A DNA stretch of 64,000 nt from Pedobacter sp. MR2016-24 (GTDB lineage Bacteria; Bacteroidota; Bacteroidia; Sphingobacteriales; Sphingobacteriaceae), in assembly GCF_026239655.1 (NCBI RefSeq), contig NZ_JAPIVO010000009.1, forward strand, positions 124,001 to 188,000. The letters run 5' to 3'. The notes beneath the pieces were generated by a model. The model was not told where the DNA came from, did no database searches, and was given only the letters and a program-made list of their open reading frames with translations. Below, piece by piece: positions 1-8,161 of this stretch. Made by a program: the position numbers and the translations under genes. How positions within the stretch are numbered: the stretch's first letter is position 1; each line of letters opens with the position of its first letter.

Positions 1-758
1 CCTGCAAAAAGGGATTGAAAAAGGACGGCAATAATCCTGCGGTTATTTACGGTTATGGTGGATTTAATGTGAGTTTAACACCAGCATTCAGTACTTCTGT
101 AGTTGCGCTTCTTGAGCAGGGAGGAATTTATGCAGTGCCTAATCTTAGAGGTGGTGGGGAATATGGAGAAAAATGGCATCATGCGGGTACGAAAATGCAG
201 AAGCAGAACGTATTTGATGATTTTATCGCCGGTGCAGAATATTTAATTACAAATGGATATACATCCAGCAATTACCTTGCAGCTATGGGTGGATCAAATG
301 GAGGCTTGCTGGTTGCTGCTACAATTGCACAGCGGCCTGATCTATTTAAGGTAGCTTTCCCTGCAGTAGGTGTTTTAGATATGTTGCGTTACCATCAGTT
401 CACGGCAGGAGCAGGATGGAGCTTTGACTACGGCACAGCAGAAGATTCAAAAGAGATGTTTGAGTATTTACTTGCTTATTCACCATTACATGCATTGAAA
501 GCTGGTGTTGCTTATCCAGCTACATTAATCACTACTGCTGATCACGATGACCGGGTTGTACCCGCACATTCGTTCAAATTCGCAGCACAGCTACAGCGGT
601 TACATGGAGGAGTATCTCCTGTACTCATCAGGATTGAAAAAAATGCCGGTCATGGTGCCGGTAAACCGACAGATAAAGCAATTGAAGAAATCGCTGATAA
701 GTGGGCATTTCTATTTTATAATATGGGACATAGTCTAAAAATGAAAAATGATGAATAG
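1..758 (+). CDS. Prolyl oligopeptidase family serine peptidase (3' part only)
   Basis: This is the C-terminal catalytic part of a prolyl oligopeptidase (S9A family), which cleaves short peptides after proline. The frame is open from the window edge, so the beta-propeller domain and the true start lie to the left; the in-frame TTG at 15 is not a start. The alpha/beta-hydrolase domain is intact. It has the IYGYGGFN strand, the nucleophile serine in GGSNGGLL (codon 294-296), the acid in DHDDRV, and the histidine in NAGHGAGKP near the end. Its last 11 bases overlap the sugar kinase downstream, so the two may be co-transcribed. Family assignment is secure. Cellular location cannot be judged without the N-terminus. 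Confidence 0.95.
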   Translation, partial: CKKGLKKDGNNPAVIYGYGGFNVSLTPAFSTSVVALLEQGGIYAVPNLRGGGEYGEKWHHAGTKMQKQNVFDDFIAGAEYLITNGYTSSNYLAAMGGSNGGLLVAATIAQRPDLFKVAFPAVGVLDMLRYHQFTAGAGWSFDYGTAEDSKEMFEYLLAYSPLHALKAGVAYPATLITTADHDDRVVPAHSFKFAAQLQRLHGGVSPVLIRIEKNAGHGAGKPTDKAIEEIADKWAFLFYNMGHSLKMKNDE

Positions 759-1665
759 TAATCTTGATAATAAGGTGGTAGTGTGTTTTGGCGAAATACT
801 TTGGGATGTACTTCCATCAGGAAAAACGGCGGGCGGTGCACCAATGAATGTAGCGTATCATCTACAGAAACTGGGAATAGCCAGTAAAATGGTGAGTAGA
901 GTAGGAGATGATGTGCCGGGTAAAAATTTGCTGAAATTTTTAGAAGGAAACGATTTATCTACTCAATTCATTCAACTGGACAAAACGAAAGACACAAGCG
1001 AAGTACATGCGGTAATTGGAGAAAATGATGAAGTTGCATATGACATCATTTATCCTGTAGCCTGGGATTATATCCAATGGCTGCCTGAGCATGAAGACTT
1101 ATTGAAAAATGCAGATGCATTTGTTTTTGGTAGTCTTGGTGTCAGAAATACTGTTTCTAAAGAAACATTACATAAGATGCTGGAGTATACTGACTACCGC
1201 GTTTTTGATATCAACCTGAGGGCACCTCATTTTTCGGCAGCATTGATTGCCGGGTTGCTTCCAAAGTCGCACCTGGTAAAACTGAATGCCAATGAACTAA
1301 TGATGATGGCTGAATGGTTCGATCCATCGTGTACTACGGAGTCTGCTTGTGTAAAGATGATGTTTGAGCGTTTCAAGATTCAGGAATTATTAGTTACCAA
1401 GGGAAGTAAAGGAGCAAGTTATTACACTGCAGATAAACAGTATGATGCTGCCGCACATCCGGTTAAGGTCAAAGATACGATCGGAAGCGGTGATTCTTTT
1501 CTTGCTGCTTTTTTAGCTGTGAAACTTACAGGTGGTTCTGTGGAAGATGCGTTGAAATATGCTGTTGGTATGGGTGGTTTTATCACTTCAAAATCAGGTG
1601 CATGTCCTGCTTATGAAAAAGGTGATTTAGATCTCTTTATTGCATCTCAGGAAAGGGCTGGTTGA
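748..1665 (+). CDS. PfkB-family carbohydrate kinase (fructokinase-like)
   Basis: This 305-residue ribokinase/PfkB-type sugar kinase transfers phosphate from ATP to a sugar, most likely a ketohexose. The N-terminal signature is visible (CFGEILWDVLPSGK, then GGAPMNVAYHL). The C-terminal ATP/anion-hole motif DTIGSGDSFLAAFL carries the catalytic aspartate of GSGD. Length fits the family. The start overlaps the upstream peptidase gene by 11 bases; ATG codons at 748 and 751 are both possible. Fructokinase is the best guess from overall resemblance, but the substrate is not proven by the motifs. The AraC regulator that follows on the same strand 51 bases later could control sugar-related genes. Confidence 0.9.
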   Translation: MMNSNLDNKVVVCFGEILWDVLPSGKTAGGAPMNVAYHLQKLGIASKMVSRVGDDVPGKNLLKFLEGNDLSTQFIQLDKTKDTSEVHAVIGENDEVAYDIIYPVAWDYIQWLPEHEDLLKNADAFVFGSLGVRNTVSKETLHKMLEYTDYRVFDINLRAPHFSAALIAGLLPKSHLVKLNANELMMMAEWFDPSCTTESACVKMMFERFKIQELLVTKGSKGASYYTADKQYDAAAHPVKVKDTIGSGDSFLAAFLAVKLTGGSVEDALKYAVGMGGFITSKSGACPAYEKGDLDLFIASQERAG

Positions 1666-1716
1666 TCATTTATTCCTATATTCATAGCATCTGTTTGTTG
1701 ATTTAGAAAAGTTATA

Positions 1717-2598
1717 ATGAATGTTGTCCAGTTTGCAGTACCCCTGTCTAAAGATTCTATAGTTATTGAAGAGGATGTTCTTCCTTACTTCTATAACTAT
1801 TTTCACAGGCACGGAGAAATGCAGATCACATTGATAGTTAAGGGCGAGGGCAACCTGATCATTGACAATTATACCCAAAGGTTTTCTGCCGGCGAGGTTT
1901 ATTTCATCGCAGCAAACCAGCCCCATATTTTTCAATCGGATCCTTCTTATTTTGAGGATACGATTAAAAATAAAGTGCATGCTATACATCTGTATTTTGA
2001 TTCGGAAACGCTGTTGAGCAGTTTCGTAAGTTTACCAGAACTCGGACAGATCATGCATTTTATTGAGAATGTGAATTATGGTATCCAGATTCCTCAGGAA
2101 AACTCAGCAGAAGTGATTGCTGTGGTGCAAAAAATGGTTGCACTTTCTGGTGTTCCAAGATTGTTAAAATTCATTGAGTTACTTCATTATCTTTCCATTG
2201 ATCTGAAGGAATTTAAATCTTTATCTTCAGGTAATTCGAGAAAGGTGATTGGTGGTAAAGAGAGTCTGAGGATGGACAAGATTTATAAATTTACGCTAAG
2301 TAATTATGCGAAAGATATTTCATTGGATATGGTAGCCGAAATTTGCCATATGACGCCTCAGGCTTTTTGTAAGTACTTTAAAAAGCATACGAGTAAAACA
2401 TATATTACTTTTTTACATGAGATAAGAATCAACGCCGCTTGTGATAAAATAATAAAAGGCGAAATTGACGGAATATCCTCCGTCGCTTTCGCCACAGGTT
2501 TTAACAGTGCTATTAATTTTAATAAGGTATTTAAAAAGTTTACCGGCGTTGCCCCGAGAGACTATTTAAAAAAGTACAAGGTGCAGCAGCTGGCTTAG
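1717..2598 (+). CDS. AraC-family transcriptional regulator
   Basis: The protein has 293 residues. The N-terminal half is a cupin-like sensing domain (HRHGEMQITLIVKGEG, then AGEVYFIAANQPHIF). The C-terminal ~100 residues form the AraC/XylS DNA-binding domain with two helix-turn-helices: ISLDMVAEICHMTPQAFCKY, then ISSVAFATGFNSAINFNKVF. The cupin suggests direct effector binding, possibly a sugar because a PfkB kinase gene lies just upstream. It converges on ornithine aminotransferase with one base between the stop codons. Target genes cannot be read from sequence. Confidence 0.93.
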   Translation: MNVVQFAVPLSKDSIVIEEDVLPYFYNYFHRHGEMQITLIVKGEGNLIIDNYTQRFSAGEVYFIAANQPHIFQSDPSYFEDTIKNKVHAIHLYFDSETLLSSFVSLPELGQIMHFIENVNYGIQIPQENSAEVIAVVQKMVALSGVPRLLKFIELLHYLSIDLKEFKSLSSGNSRKVIGGKESLRMDKIYKFTLSNYAKDISLDMVAEICHMTPQAFCKYFKKHTSKTYITFLHEIRINAACDKIIKGEIDGISSVAFATGFNSAINFNKVFKKFTGVAPRDYLKKYKVQQLA

Positions 2599-2599
2599 A

Positions 2600-3838
2600 T
2601 TATTTAATAGACATAATTACATCCCCGATAATATCACAACAAATATGTATCTCTTCCTCAGTGATTACCAATGGCGGAGAAAAACGGATCGTATGCTGAT
2701 GAGTAGGTTTAGAAAGTAGTCCCTTTTTCATTAGCGCGAGACAAACGTTGTAAGCTGTACCCGTTTTTTCACCCGGAATAATATCTATTGCATTTAGCAG
2801 ACCTTTGCCCCGTACTGCGCTGATCAGGTCAGGTCTTTTTTCTTTTAAAGCCTGCATCCTTGCCCGGAAAATTTCGCCCATAGCAAATGAATTGTCAGTG
2901 AGTGCTTCTCTTTCCATAACCTCGAGACTTGCGATGGTAACTACTGCTGCAAGCGGATTGCCACCAAAAGTGGATCCATGTTCTCCAGGCTGGATGCAAA
3001 GCATAATGTCATCATCACATAATACCGCAGATACTGGCAATACACCACCGGATAATGCTTTTCCAAGGATAAGTATGTCTGCCTTTACGCCATCATAGTC
3101 ACTCGCTAAGCGTTTTCCCGTTCTGCCGATTCCTGTTTGTATTTCGTCGATGATTAACTTAACATTGTATTTTTTACAAATATCGTGGGCGGCGGTAAGA
3201 TAGCCGTCGTCAGGAATTAATACTCCGGCTTCACCCTGAATAGGTTCGAGGAGGAAAGCACATATTTCGGGACGTTGTGCCAGTGTGTTCTCCAGTGAAG
3301 CTAAATCATTGTAAGGAATAATATGGTAACCTGGCATCATGGGACCGAAGCCATCAGTACTCATGGGATCTGTAGAAAAAGAGATGAGGCCTGTGGTGCG
3401 ACCATGAAAATTCCCATCTACTACAACTATTGCGGCAGAGCCAGGTGTTAAGCCTTTCTTTTTATAAGCCCATTTACGCGCCAGCTTAATCGCTGTTTCT
3501 ACCGCTTCTGCTCCGGAATTCATGAATAACGATTTTTCATAACCGAAATACCGGCAGATATATTCTTCGGCAGGACCTAATTTATCATTGTAAAATGCTC
3601 TGGAAGTTAGTGTGAGTGTTTTTGCCTGGTTAATCATTGCTTCAATAATGGAAGGATGGCAATGCCCTTGATTAACGGCACTGTAGGCTGAGAGGAAATC
3701 ATAATATTTATTTCCTTCTTCATCCCATACATTTACTCCTTTACCACTTGTTAATACTACCGGTAAAGGACTGTAATTATGTGCTCCGTATTTTTTTTCT
3801 TTTTCTATTGCGGCTTGTGTAGCAGAAATTATTTCCAT
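2600..3838 (-). CDS. rocD: Ornithine aminotransferase
   Basis: Ornithine aminotransferase (ornithine-oxo-acid transaminase, class III PLP enzyme) converts ornithine and 2-oxoglutarate to glutamate semialdehyde and glutamate in arginine catabolism and proline synthesis. The 412-residue length is right. Visible landmarks are YDFLSAYSAVNQGHCHP near the N-terminus, MNSGAEAVETAIKLARKWAY, the PLP-pocket DEIQTGIGRTG, and the Schiff-base lysine in LGKALSGGVLPVSAVL. It stands alone on the minus strand. The region just upstream of the ATG holds a 36-bp near-perfect palindrome, so it is probably under dedicated control. N-acetylornithine aminotransferase is the main alternative, but the ornithine-type motifs fit better. 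Confidence 0.95.
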   Translation of the reverse strand: MEIISATQAAIEKEKKYGAHNYSPLPVVLTSGKGVNVWDEEGNKYYDFLSAYSAVNQGHCHPSIIEAMINQAKTLTLTSRAFYNDKLGPAEEYICRYFGYEKSLFMNSGAEAVETAIKLARKWAYKKKGLTPGSAAIVVVDGNFHGRTTGLISFSTDPMSTDGFGPMMPGYHIIPYNDLASLENTLAQRPEICAFLLEPIQGEAGVLIPDDGYLTAAHDICKKYNVKLIIDEIQTGIGRTGKRLASDYDGVKADILILGKALSGGVLPVSAVLCDDDIMLCIQPGEHGSTFGGNPLAAVVTIASLEVMEREALTDNSFAMGEIFRARMQALKEKRPDLISAVRGKGLLNAIDIIPGEKTGTAYNVCLALMKKGLLSKPTHQHTIRFSPPLVITEEEIHICCDIIGDVIMSIK

Positions 3839-3853
3839 CTATTCTATATTTAT

Positions 3854-3889
3854 ATTGATGTATTTATATCTCGATATACATACATCAAT
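3854..3889. promoter_or_regulatory. 36-bp near-perfect palindrome upstream of rocD
   Basis: Two 17-base arms (3854-3870 and 3873-3889) flank a 2-base centre. They are complementary at 16 of 17 positions; only 3864 against 3879 fails. It sits 15 bases upstream of the rocD ATG on the minus strand, where a repressor or activator would act. Its length and symmetry suggest an operator for a dimeric or tetrameric protein. A 5'UTR hairpin is the other possibility. The regulator is unknown. Confidence 0.7.
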
Positions 3890-3982
3890 TATTTTTACAT
3901 AGATATCAAAGAAAATCCTGAAAAAAAACAGATATTAATATTGGTTAAGTATCAGACAATATTGATTAATGCCGGTTCATTC

Positions 3983-4324
3983 TTATTTCCCAAAATCGGA
4001 AAAACAGTCGGCATATAACCGCTGAATATACTGAAGGATATCTTCTTCAATTTCGAGGTCATGCATCGGGAATTCAGGAATCTGATTATGTTGGATAATA
4101 GAAAAGTGTTTGATAAATTCTATCATATGAAATCTTTCCTGCAACCGCTTATTTTTCTGATAAAGCGAAAGCAGTCCAAGTTCGAATTTACTTTTTCTGG
4201 TTAGAATGTTCATGCGTTCAACGTTAAGAGACGTGTAAACGAAAATAGGTATATGATTGTTTAAAAATAAATCAAATGGCTGTTCAACTTGTTCAAATAG
4301 AGATTTGTGTTCGATAAAATTGTT
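3983..4324 (-). pseudogene. Headless gene remnant (C-terminal part of an unrecognised protein)
   Basis: A 76-codon ORF starts at ATG 4213 and ends at 3985-3983. The same frame stays open and looks coding upstream to a stop at 4325-4327, giving about 113 codons. Residues such as EQPFDLFLNNHIPIFVYTSL lie before the only ATG, and I see no ATG, GTG or TTG start in that extension. This suggests the 3' end of a longer gene whose front has been lost. The product family is not recognised. A genuine small protein starting at 4213 is the alternative. Confidence 0.45.
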
Positions 4325-4337
4325 TTAGTTCTAATGC

Positions 4338-4381
4338 AGCCTGCAACCTGTTTGATTTGATAACAATTGAGGTTGCAGGCT
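4338..4381. repeat. Perfect 12-bp inverted repeat
   Basis: AGCCTGCAACCT at 4338-4349 is mirrored by AGGTTGCAGGCT at 4370-4381, with a 20-base loop. It lies immediately upstream of the truncated frame at 3983-4324 and beyond the 3' end of the VWA gene. There is no clear T-run on either strand, so it is a weak terminator candidate. It may instead mark the breakpoint at which the remnant lost its 5' part. Confidence 0.5.
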
Positions 4382-4471
4382 AGCTGGAATGAAATCGTGG
4401 AGATTGACTATAAACGTTTTTCTCTCCTGCAAATTTATTCAAGGTAAGGTTCTACATGGCATAACACCTTA

Positions 4472-6355
4472 CTATTCATCCTTTGCAATGGTATTACTTT
4501 TTGAAAGCAGACGGGCATTTTCTGCCATACCGATAAATTCCGAACGGTATCTTTCCTTATCTTCACCTAAAGCTCCTTTAGCTCTTGCGATCAACCGGTT
4601 GAAATCAGATTGCTGCTTAAAATCAGATCCACGCAATAACATCCCTAATTCTGCTACGGCACTTGAAAATCTGAAATCGTTGCTGGTTAACCTGAAGGCC
4701 ACAGGTGTATCATATACAACAACTGCCTTCATTTTACTTTTATCGGAGTCTGGATTTTTATACCTGAATTTAATCGTAACCATTTCAGAAGATCTGTTTA
4801 AGACTTGTGCTTTTGGAGTCTTCTGGTATTTTAGCGGATCTACTTCAGTTAAAAAGCTGTCTTTTATTCCTGCAGGGACAATTTCATATAAAGCAGTAAC
4901 GGTGTGGCCAACCCCCATATCGCCACCTATTTTCTGGTCATTGTTGAAGTCCTCTTTTTCCATTAATCTGTTTTCATAACCGACCAAACGATAAGCCTGA
5001 ACTAATGCCGGATTAAATTCTATTTGTAATTTTACATCCTTGGCTACAGTAAATAAGGTGCCACCAAATTCTGTAACCATTGCTTTTCGTGCTTCCGAGA
5101 TATTGTCTACATACGCGTAGTTGCCATGACCTTTATCAGCTATAACCTCCATTTTGCTATCTTTAAGGTTGCCCATACCGAAACCAAACACAGATAAACT
5201 GATGCCACTTTGCTGTTCCCTAACAATCAATTGTTCCATGTCCTGATCACTGTAATCACCAACATTAAAGTCGCCGTCAGATGCCAGGACGATTCTGTTA
5301 TTGCCACTTTTGATAAAGTTTTCTGTAGCTATGCTGTAAGCGAGTTTCAATCCTGCGCCCCCTGCGGTAGCGCCGCCAGCATCCAGCGTTTCAATAGCTT
5401 CTTTAATTTTAATCTTTTGATCACCCGGTGTGCTTGCCAACTTTAAACCGGCTGCACCGGCATAAGTTACAATAGCGACATGGTCAATATCTCTTAACTG
5501 ATCTACCAGTAATTTTAATGAGGCCTTTACTAAAGGTAATCTGTTTGCGCCTGACATAGATCCTGATACATCAATGAGAAATACCAGATTAGATGGCGGG
5601 AGTTTAGCTGTTTCAATCATCTTTGCTTTAAGACCAATCCGTAATAACCGGTGCTGAGGATTCCATGGTGCTGAAGAAAGTTCTGTATGAATTGCAACAG
5701 GATCGCCATTAGTCGGTGACTGTAAATCATATTTAAAATAATTGATCATTTCTTCCACACGTACAGCGTCTTTTGGCGGTAGCTGGCCGCTGTTGATAAA
5801 TCTACGTACATTACTATAAGATGCCGCATCGACGTCTACCGCAAATGTTGACAATGGTGCCTGTTTTGGGTTAGTAAAACGGTTTTCTTCTACCCCCTTA
5901 TAAGATTCATTATCCTGATCATTATAAGAATTCTTACCGCGGATCATTATACCTGCAACTTTACCCTGGAGGCTCTGGATTGTTGTTACAGCTGAGGTAG
6001 TTATGCTTCTTTTTTGTTGTGCCTGATAACCAGTGATGATTATTTCATTCAGCGAAACATCATTAGTTTTAAGCCATACATCAACCTGATTTTTCTTGCC
6101 AATTTTAATCTTTTGTGTCAGATATCCTATCTGACTAAAGGTCAATTCTGTTTTACTTTCGGGTACATCAATTTTGTAATTACCATTTTCATCCGATTTG
6201 ACGTATACATTAGTGCCAGTCACCTGTACGCTAACGCCTGCAATTGGTTTTTTGTCATCCAAATCATAAACTGTTCCGTTGATATTACGGTTACTGCCTG
6301 TTCTGAACCCAGCCAGACTAATGAGCAGCATCATTAAATAAATATTTCTTTTCAT
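4472..6355 (-). CDS. VWA-domain protein with carboxypeptidase-D-like and TonB-plug-like N-terminus
   Basis: The start is taken at ATG 6355 (627 residues), which gives a signal peptide (MKRNIYLMMLLISLAGF); the upstream ATG adds 15 unlikely residues. Order of parts: CarboxypepD_reg-like beta-sandwich (about 25-95), a TonB-receptor plug-like segment (LNEIIITGY at 102-110, GKVAGIMIRG at 131-140), a YfbK-type VWA N-terminal region, a VWA domain with metal-site motif DVSGS near 262, and a C-terminal DUF3520-like region. It is probably periplasmic or surface-exposed and binds protein partners through a metal-dependent adhesion site. It is divergent from an ECF sigma/anti-sigma pair whose second gene carries the same plug-like motif. 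E. coli YfbK is the nearest named relative; its role is unclear. Confidence 0.88.
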   Translation of the reverse strand: MKRNIYLMMLLISLAGFRTGSNRNINGTVYDLDDKKPIAGVSVQVTGTNVYVKSDENGNYKIDVPESKTELTFSQIGYLTQKIKIGKKNQVDVWLKTNDVSLNEIIITGYQAQQKRSITTSAVTTIQSLQGKVAGIMIRGKNSYNDQDNESYKGVEENRFTNPKQAPLSTFAVDVDAASYSNVRRFINSGQLPPKDAVRVEEMINYFKYDLQSPTNGDPVAIHTELSSAPWNPQHRLLRIGLKAKMIETAKLPPSNLVFLIDVSGSMSGANRLPLVKASLKLLVDQLRDIDHVAIVTYAGAAGLKLASTPGDQKIKIKEAIETLDAGGATAGGAGLKLAYSIATENFIKSGNNRIVLASDGDFNVGDYSDQDMEQLIVREQQSGISLSVFGFGMGNLKDSKMEVIADKGHGNYAYVDNISEARKAMVTEFGGTLFTVAKDVKLQIEFNPALVQAYRLVGYENRLMEKEDFNNDQKIGGDMGVGHTVTALYEIVPAGIKDSFLTEVDPLKYQKTPKAQVLNRSSEMVTIKFRYKNPDSDKSKMKAVVVYDTPVAFRLTSNDFRFSSAVAELGMLLRGSDFKQQSDFNRLIARAKGALGEDKERYRSEFIGMAENARLLSKSNTIAKDE

Positions 6356-6434
6356 GTTGTTGAATTTTGCCGGGGGATGCATCATCATTAATATTTCCAT
6401 AAACGAATAAAAAAAAAGTATTTTTACCCTATAG

Positions 6435-7010
6435 ATGAATTGGTTCAGTAACGCTCAAAAATCAGATCCTGTAAATGATGAGTTGCTATTAAAGCAATTT
6501 ATAGAAACAGAGGACCTTAAATTGCTCGGGAAATTATTTCAGGCCCATTCTACTATGGTTTATTATGTGTGTTACCGTTATCTTCAGGATACTGAGTTGA
6601 GCAAGGATGCTGTGATGCAGATATTTGAGGAGCTGATCACAAAAGTTAAGAAGCAGGAAATAAAGAATTTTGGCAATTGGCTTTACGTACTGAGCCGAAA
6701 CTATTGTCTGATGCAGCTGCGGTCGGGCAAAAAAATGCAATACGTTCCTTTTGAAGAATTTGTGGAATTCTCAGGATTTGCGCATCAGGATGATCATGAA
6801 AATAAAGAGCGTAAGCTGACTACGCTGGAGTTATGTATAGAAAGGCTGCCAGGTCGCCAGAAACAAAGTATTGATCTTTTCTTTTTGAAAGAGCGCTGTT
6901 ATAAGGAGATTGTGGAGACTACCGGTTTTAGTTTAAATGATGTGAAGAGCTATATTCAAAATGGCAAGAGAAATTTAAAAATTTGCATGGATAAAAATCG
7001 TGAAGAATAA
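6435..7010 (+). CDS. ECF-type RNA polymerase sigma factor
   Basis: This is a 191-residue sigma-70 family protein of extracytoplasmic-function size. Region 2 covers about residues 20-90 (YYVCYRYLQDTELSKDAVMQ, NFGNWLYVLSRNYCLMQL). Region 4 covers about 125-180 (RLPGRQKQSIDLFFLKERCY, then a helix-turn-helix). It is divergent from the VWA gene (80 bases between starts) and overlaps the following membrane protein by 11 bases, the usual arrangement for a sigma factor and its anti-sigma partner. The natural targets could include the divergent VWA gene. Confidence 0.93.
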   Translation: MNWFSNAQKSDPVNDELLLKQFIETEDLKLLGKLFQAHSTMVYYVCYRYLQDTELSKDAVMQIFEELITKVKKQEIKNFGNWLYVLSRNYCLMQLRSGKKMQYVPFEEFVEFSGFAHQDDHENKERKLTTLELCIERLPGRQKQSIDLFFLKERCYKEIVETTGFSLNDVKSYIQNGKRNLKICMDKNREE

Positions 7011-8031
7011 TAAATCAGACATATCATTAATCGCCAGTTACCTAAACGGGGAGCTTGATGACCGTGCTATGTATCAGCTTGAGAGACGAGCACAGGAAGA
7101 TCCTGCTTTGATGGATATGCTGATTGGAATGGAAGCCAGTAAAGAGCATGATGATCAAATTGATTTTTCAACGATAGATCAGATGATCAGCAATCGTATT
7201 CAGGAAAATAAATCTGTTAAAATGCTATCATGGAAATCGTGGGTAGTGGCTGCCTCATTGTTATTGATCTCAGGTATTACGGGTTTTTTGCTATTGCGGA
7301 AGCCGCAGCAGATCAGGCATGATCATACATTAACAGCTATTCGAAAAAAACAAGCTGAATCGGTAATCCAAGGTACTATTGTTGAACCTAAAAGTCCTGT
7401 ACATCAGGAAGACGTTGCAATACTGCGTAAGCATAGCCCATTGAGGTTGCCTGAAAAGCCTTTGCCTGTAGTGAGAGATTCAAACACTATAGCCGCGGTA
7501 AGTGTGGCACGTGACTCTGATATTTTTAGCGGGCAGGCTTTAAATGAGATAGTGGTAACCGGCTATGTGGCCAAAAGAAAAACTGACATAACCAGTTCAT
7601 CAACAACAATGAGCAGACCTGCAGACAGGCAGGAAACATTGGCAGGAAGGGTTGCCGGTATAAGAATCCGGGGCACAAATTCTGGTGAAGAGGTAAATGA
7701 TACTTTATTTGATACACAGCAGTCGCTGAACGAGGTTGTAGTGTTGTCAACTGGTAAAAAAGCAGCTTTACGGGCCTATCCTCTGATAGGATGGGAAGCT
7801 TATAAAAAATATCTCCAGCAGCAGGCTACGCTCAACGTGGGCACAACAGGGAAAGTAACCCTCGCATTTACGATCGACGCAGCGGGTAATCCTGTCAAAA
7901 TAAGAATTGTGAAGGGGATTAATGATGCCCTCAATAACCGGGCGATTCATCTTGTGCTTAGTGGATCGAGGTGGAATAGGGGAGGCAAAGATGTGAACAA
8001 GGAGATCAGGCTAAAAATTAAGTTTCATTAG
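7000..8031 (+). CDS. Anti-sigma-like membrane protein with plug-like motif and TonB-like C-terminus
   Basis: The protein has 343 residues from a GTG start at 7000, overlapping the sigma gene by 11 bases (likely translational coupling). The N-terminal ~75 residues are cytoplasmic and helical, as in Bacteroidota anti-sigma partners. One membrane helix spans about 80-99. The periplasmic part carries LNEIVVTGY (181-189), GRVAGIRIRGTNS (216-228) and a second LNEVVV (243-248). The C-terminal ~75 residues resemble the TonB energy-transducer C-terminal domain (GKVTLAFTIDAAGNPVKI). The motif at 181-228 closely parallels the divergent VWA protein. It could gate the sigma factor in response to an envelope signal; this role is inferred from position. 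Confidence 0.75.
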   Translation: MKNNKSDISLIASYLNGELDDRAMYQLERRAQEDPALMDMLIGMEASKEHDDQIDFSTIDQMISNRIQENKSVKMLSWKSWVVAASLLLISGITGFLLLRKPQQIRHDHTLTAIRKKQAESVIQGTIVEPKSPVHQEDVAILRKHSPLRLPEKPLPVVRDSNTIAAVSVARDSDIFSGQALNEIVVTGYVAKRKTDITSSSTTMSRPADRQETLAGRVAGIRIRGTNSGEEVNDTLFDTQQSLNEVVVLSTGKKAALRAYPLIGWEAYKKYLQQQATLNVGTTGKVTLAFTIDAAGNPVKIRIVKGINDALNNRAIHLVLSGSRWNRGGKDVNKEIRLKIKFH

Positions 8032-8161
8032 CGAGTAAATCACAATGGCTGGTATACTTGCTAACTGCTAATTCCTAATGGGATAATAAAGTCTATTGGA
8101 ATACTAGATTATTTATATCTTTAAAAACTAATTATATAAATTATTTAGACCAGCCCAATTG

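Noticed and set aside
15..758. Treating 15 as a true start of the prolyl oligopeptidase gene
   Set aside because: The frame is open and coding to the window edge and the protein would lack its beta-propeller, so the gene simply continues to the left.
8107..8131. TATCTTTA before the TauE/SafE gene as a possible -7 box
   Set aside because: It misses the final G of TAnnTTTG and no TTTG element is found at the right distance.
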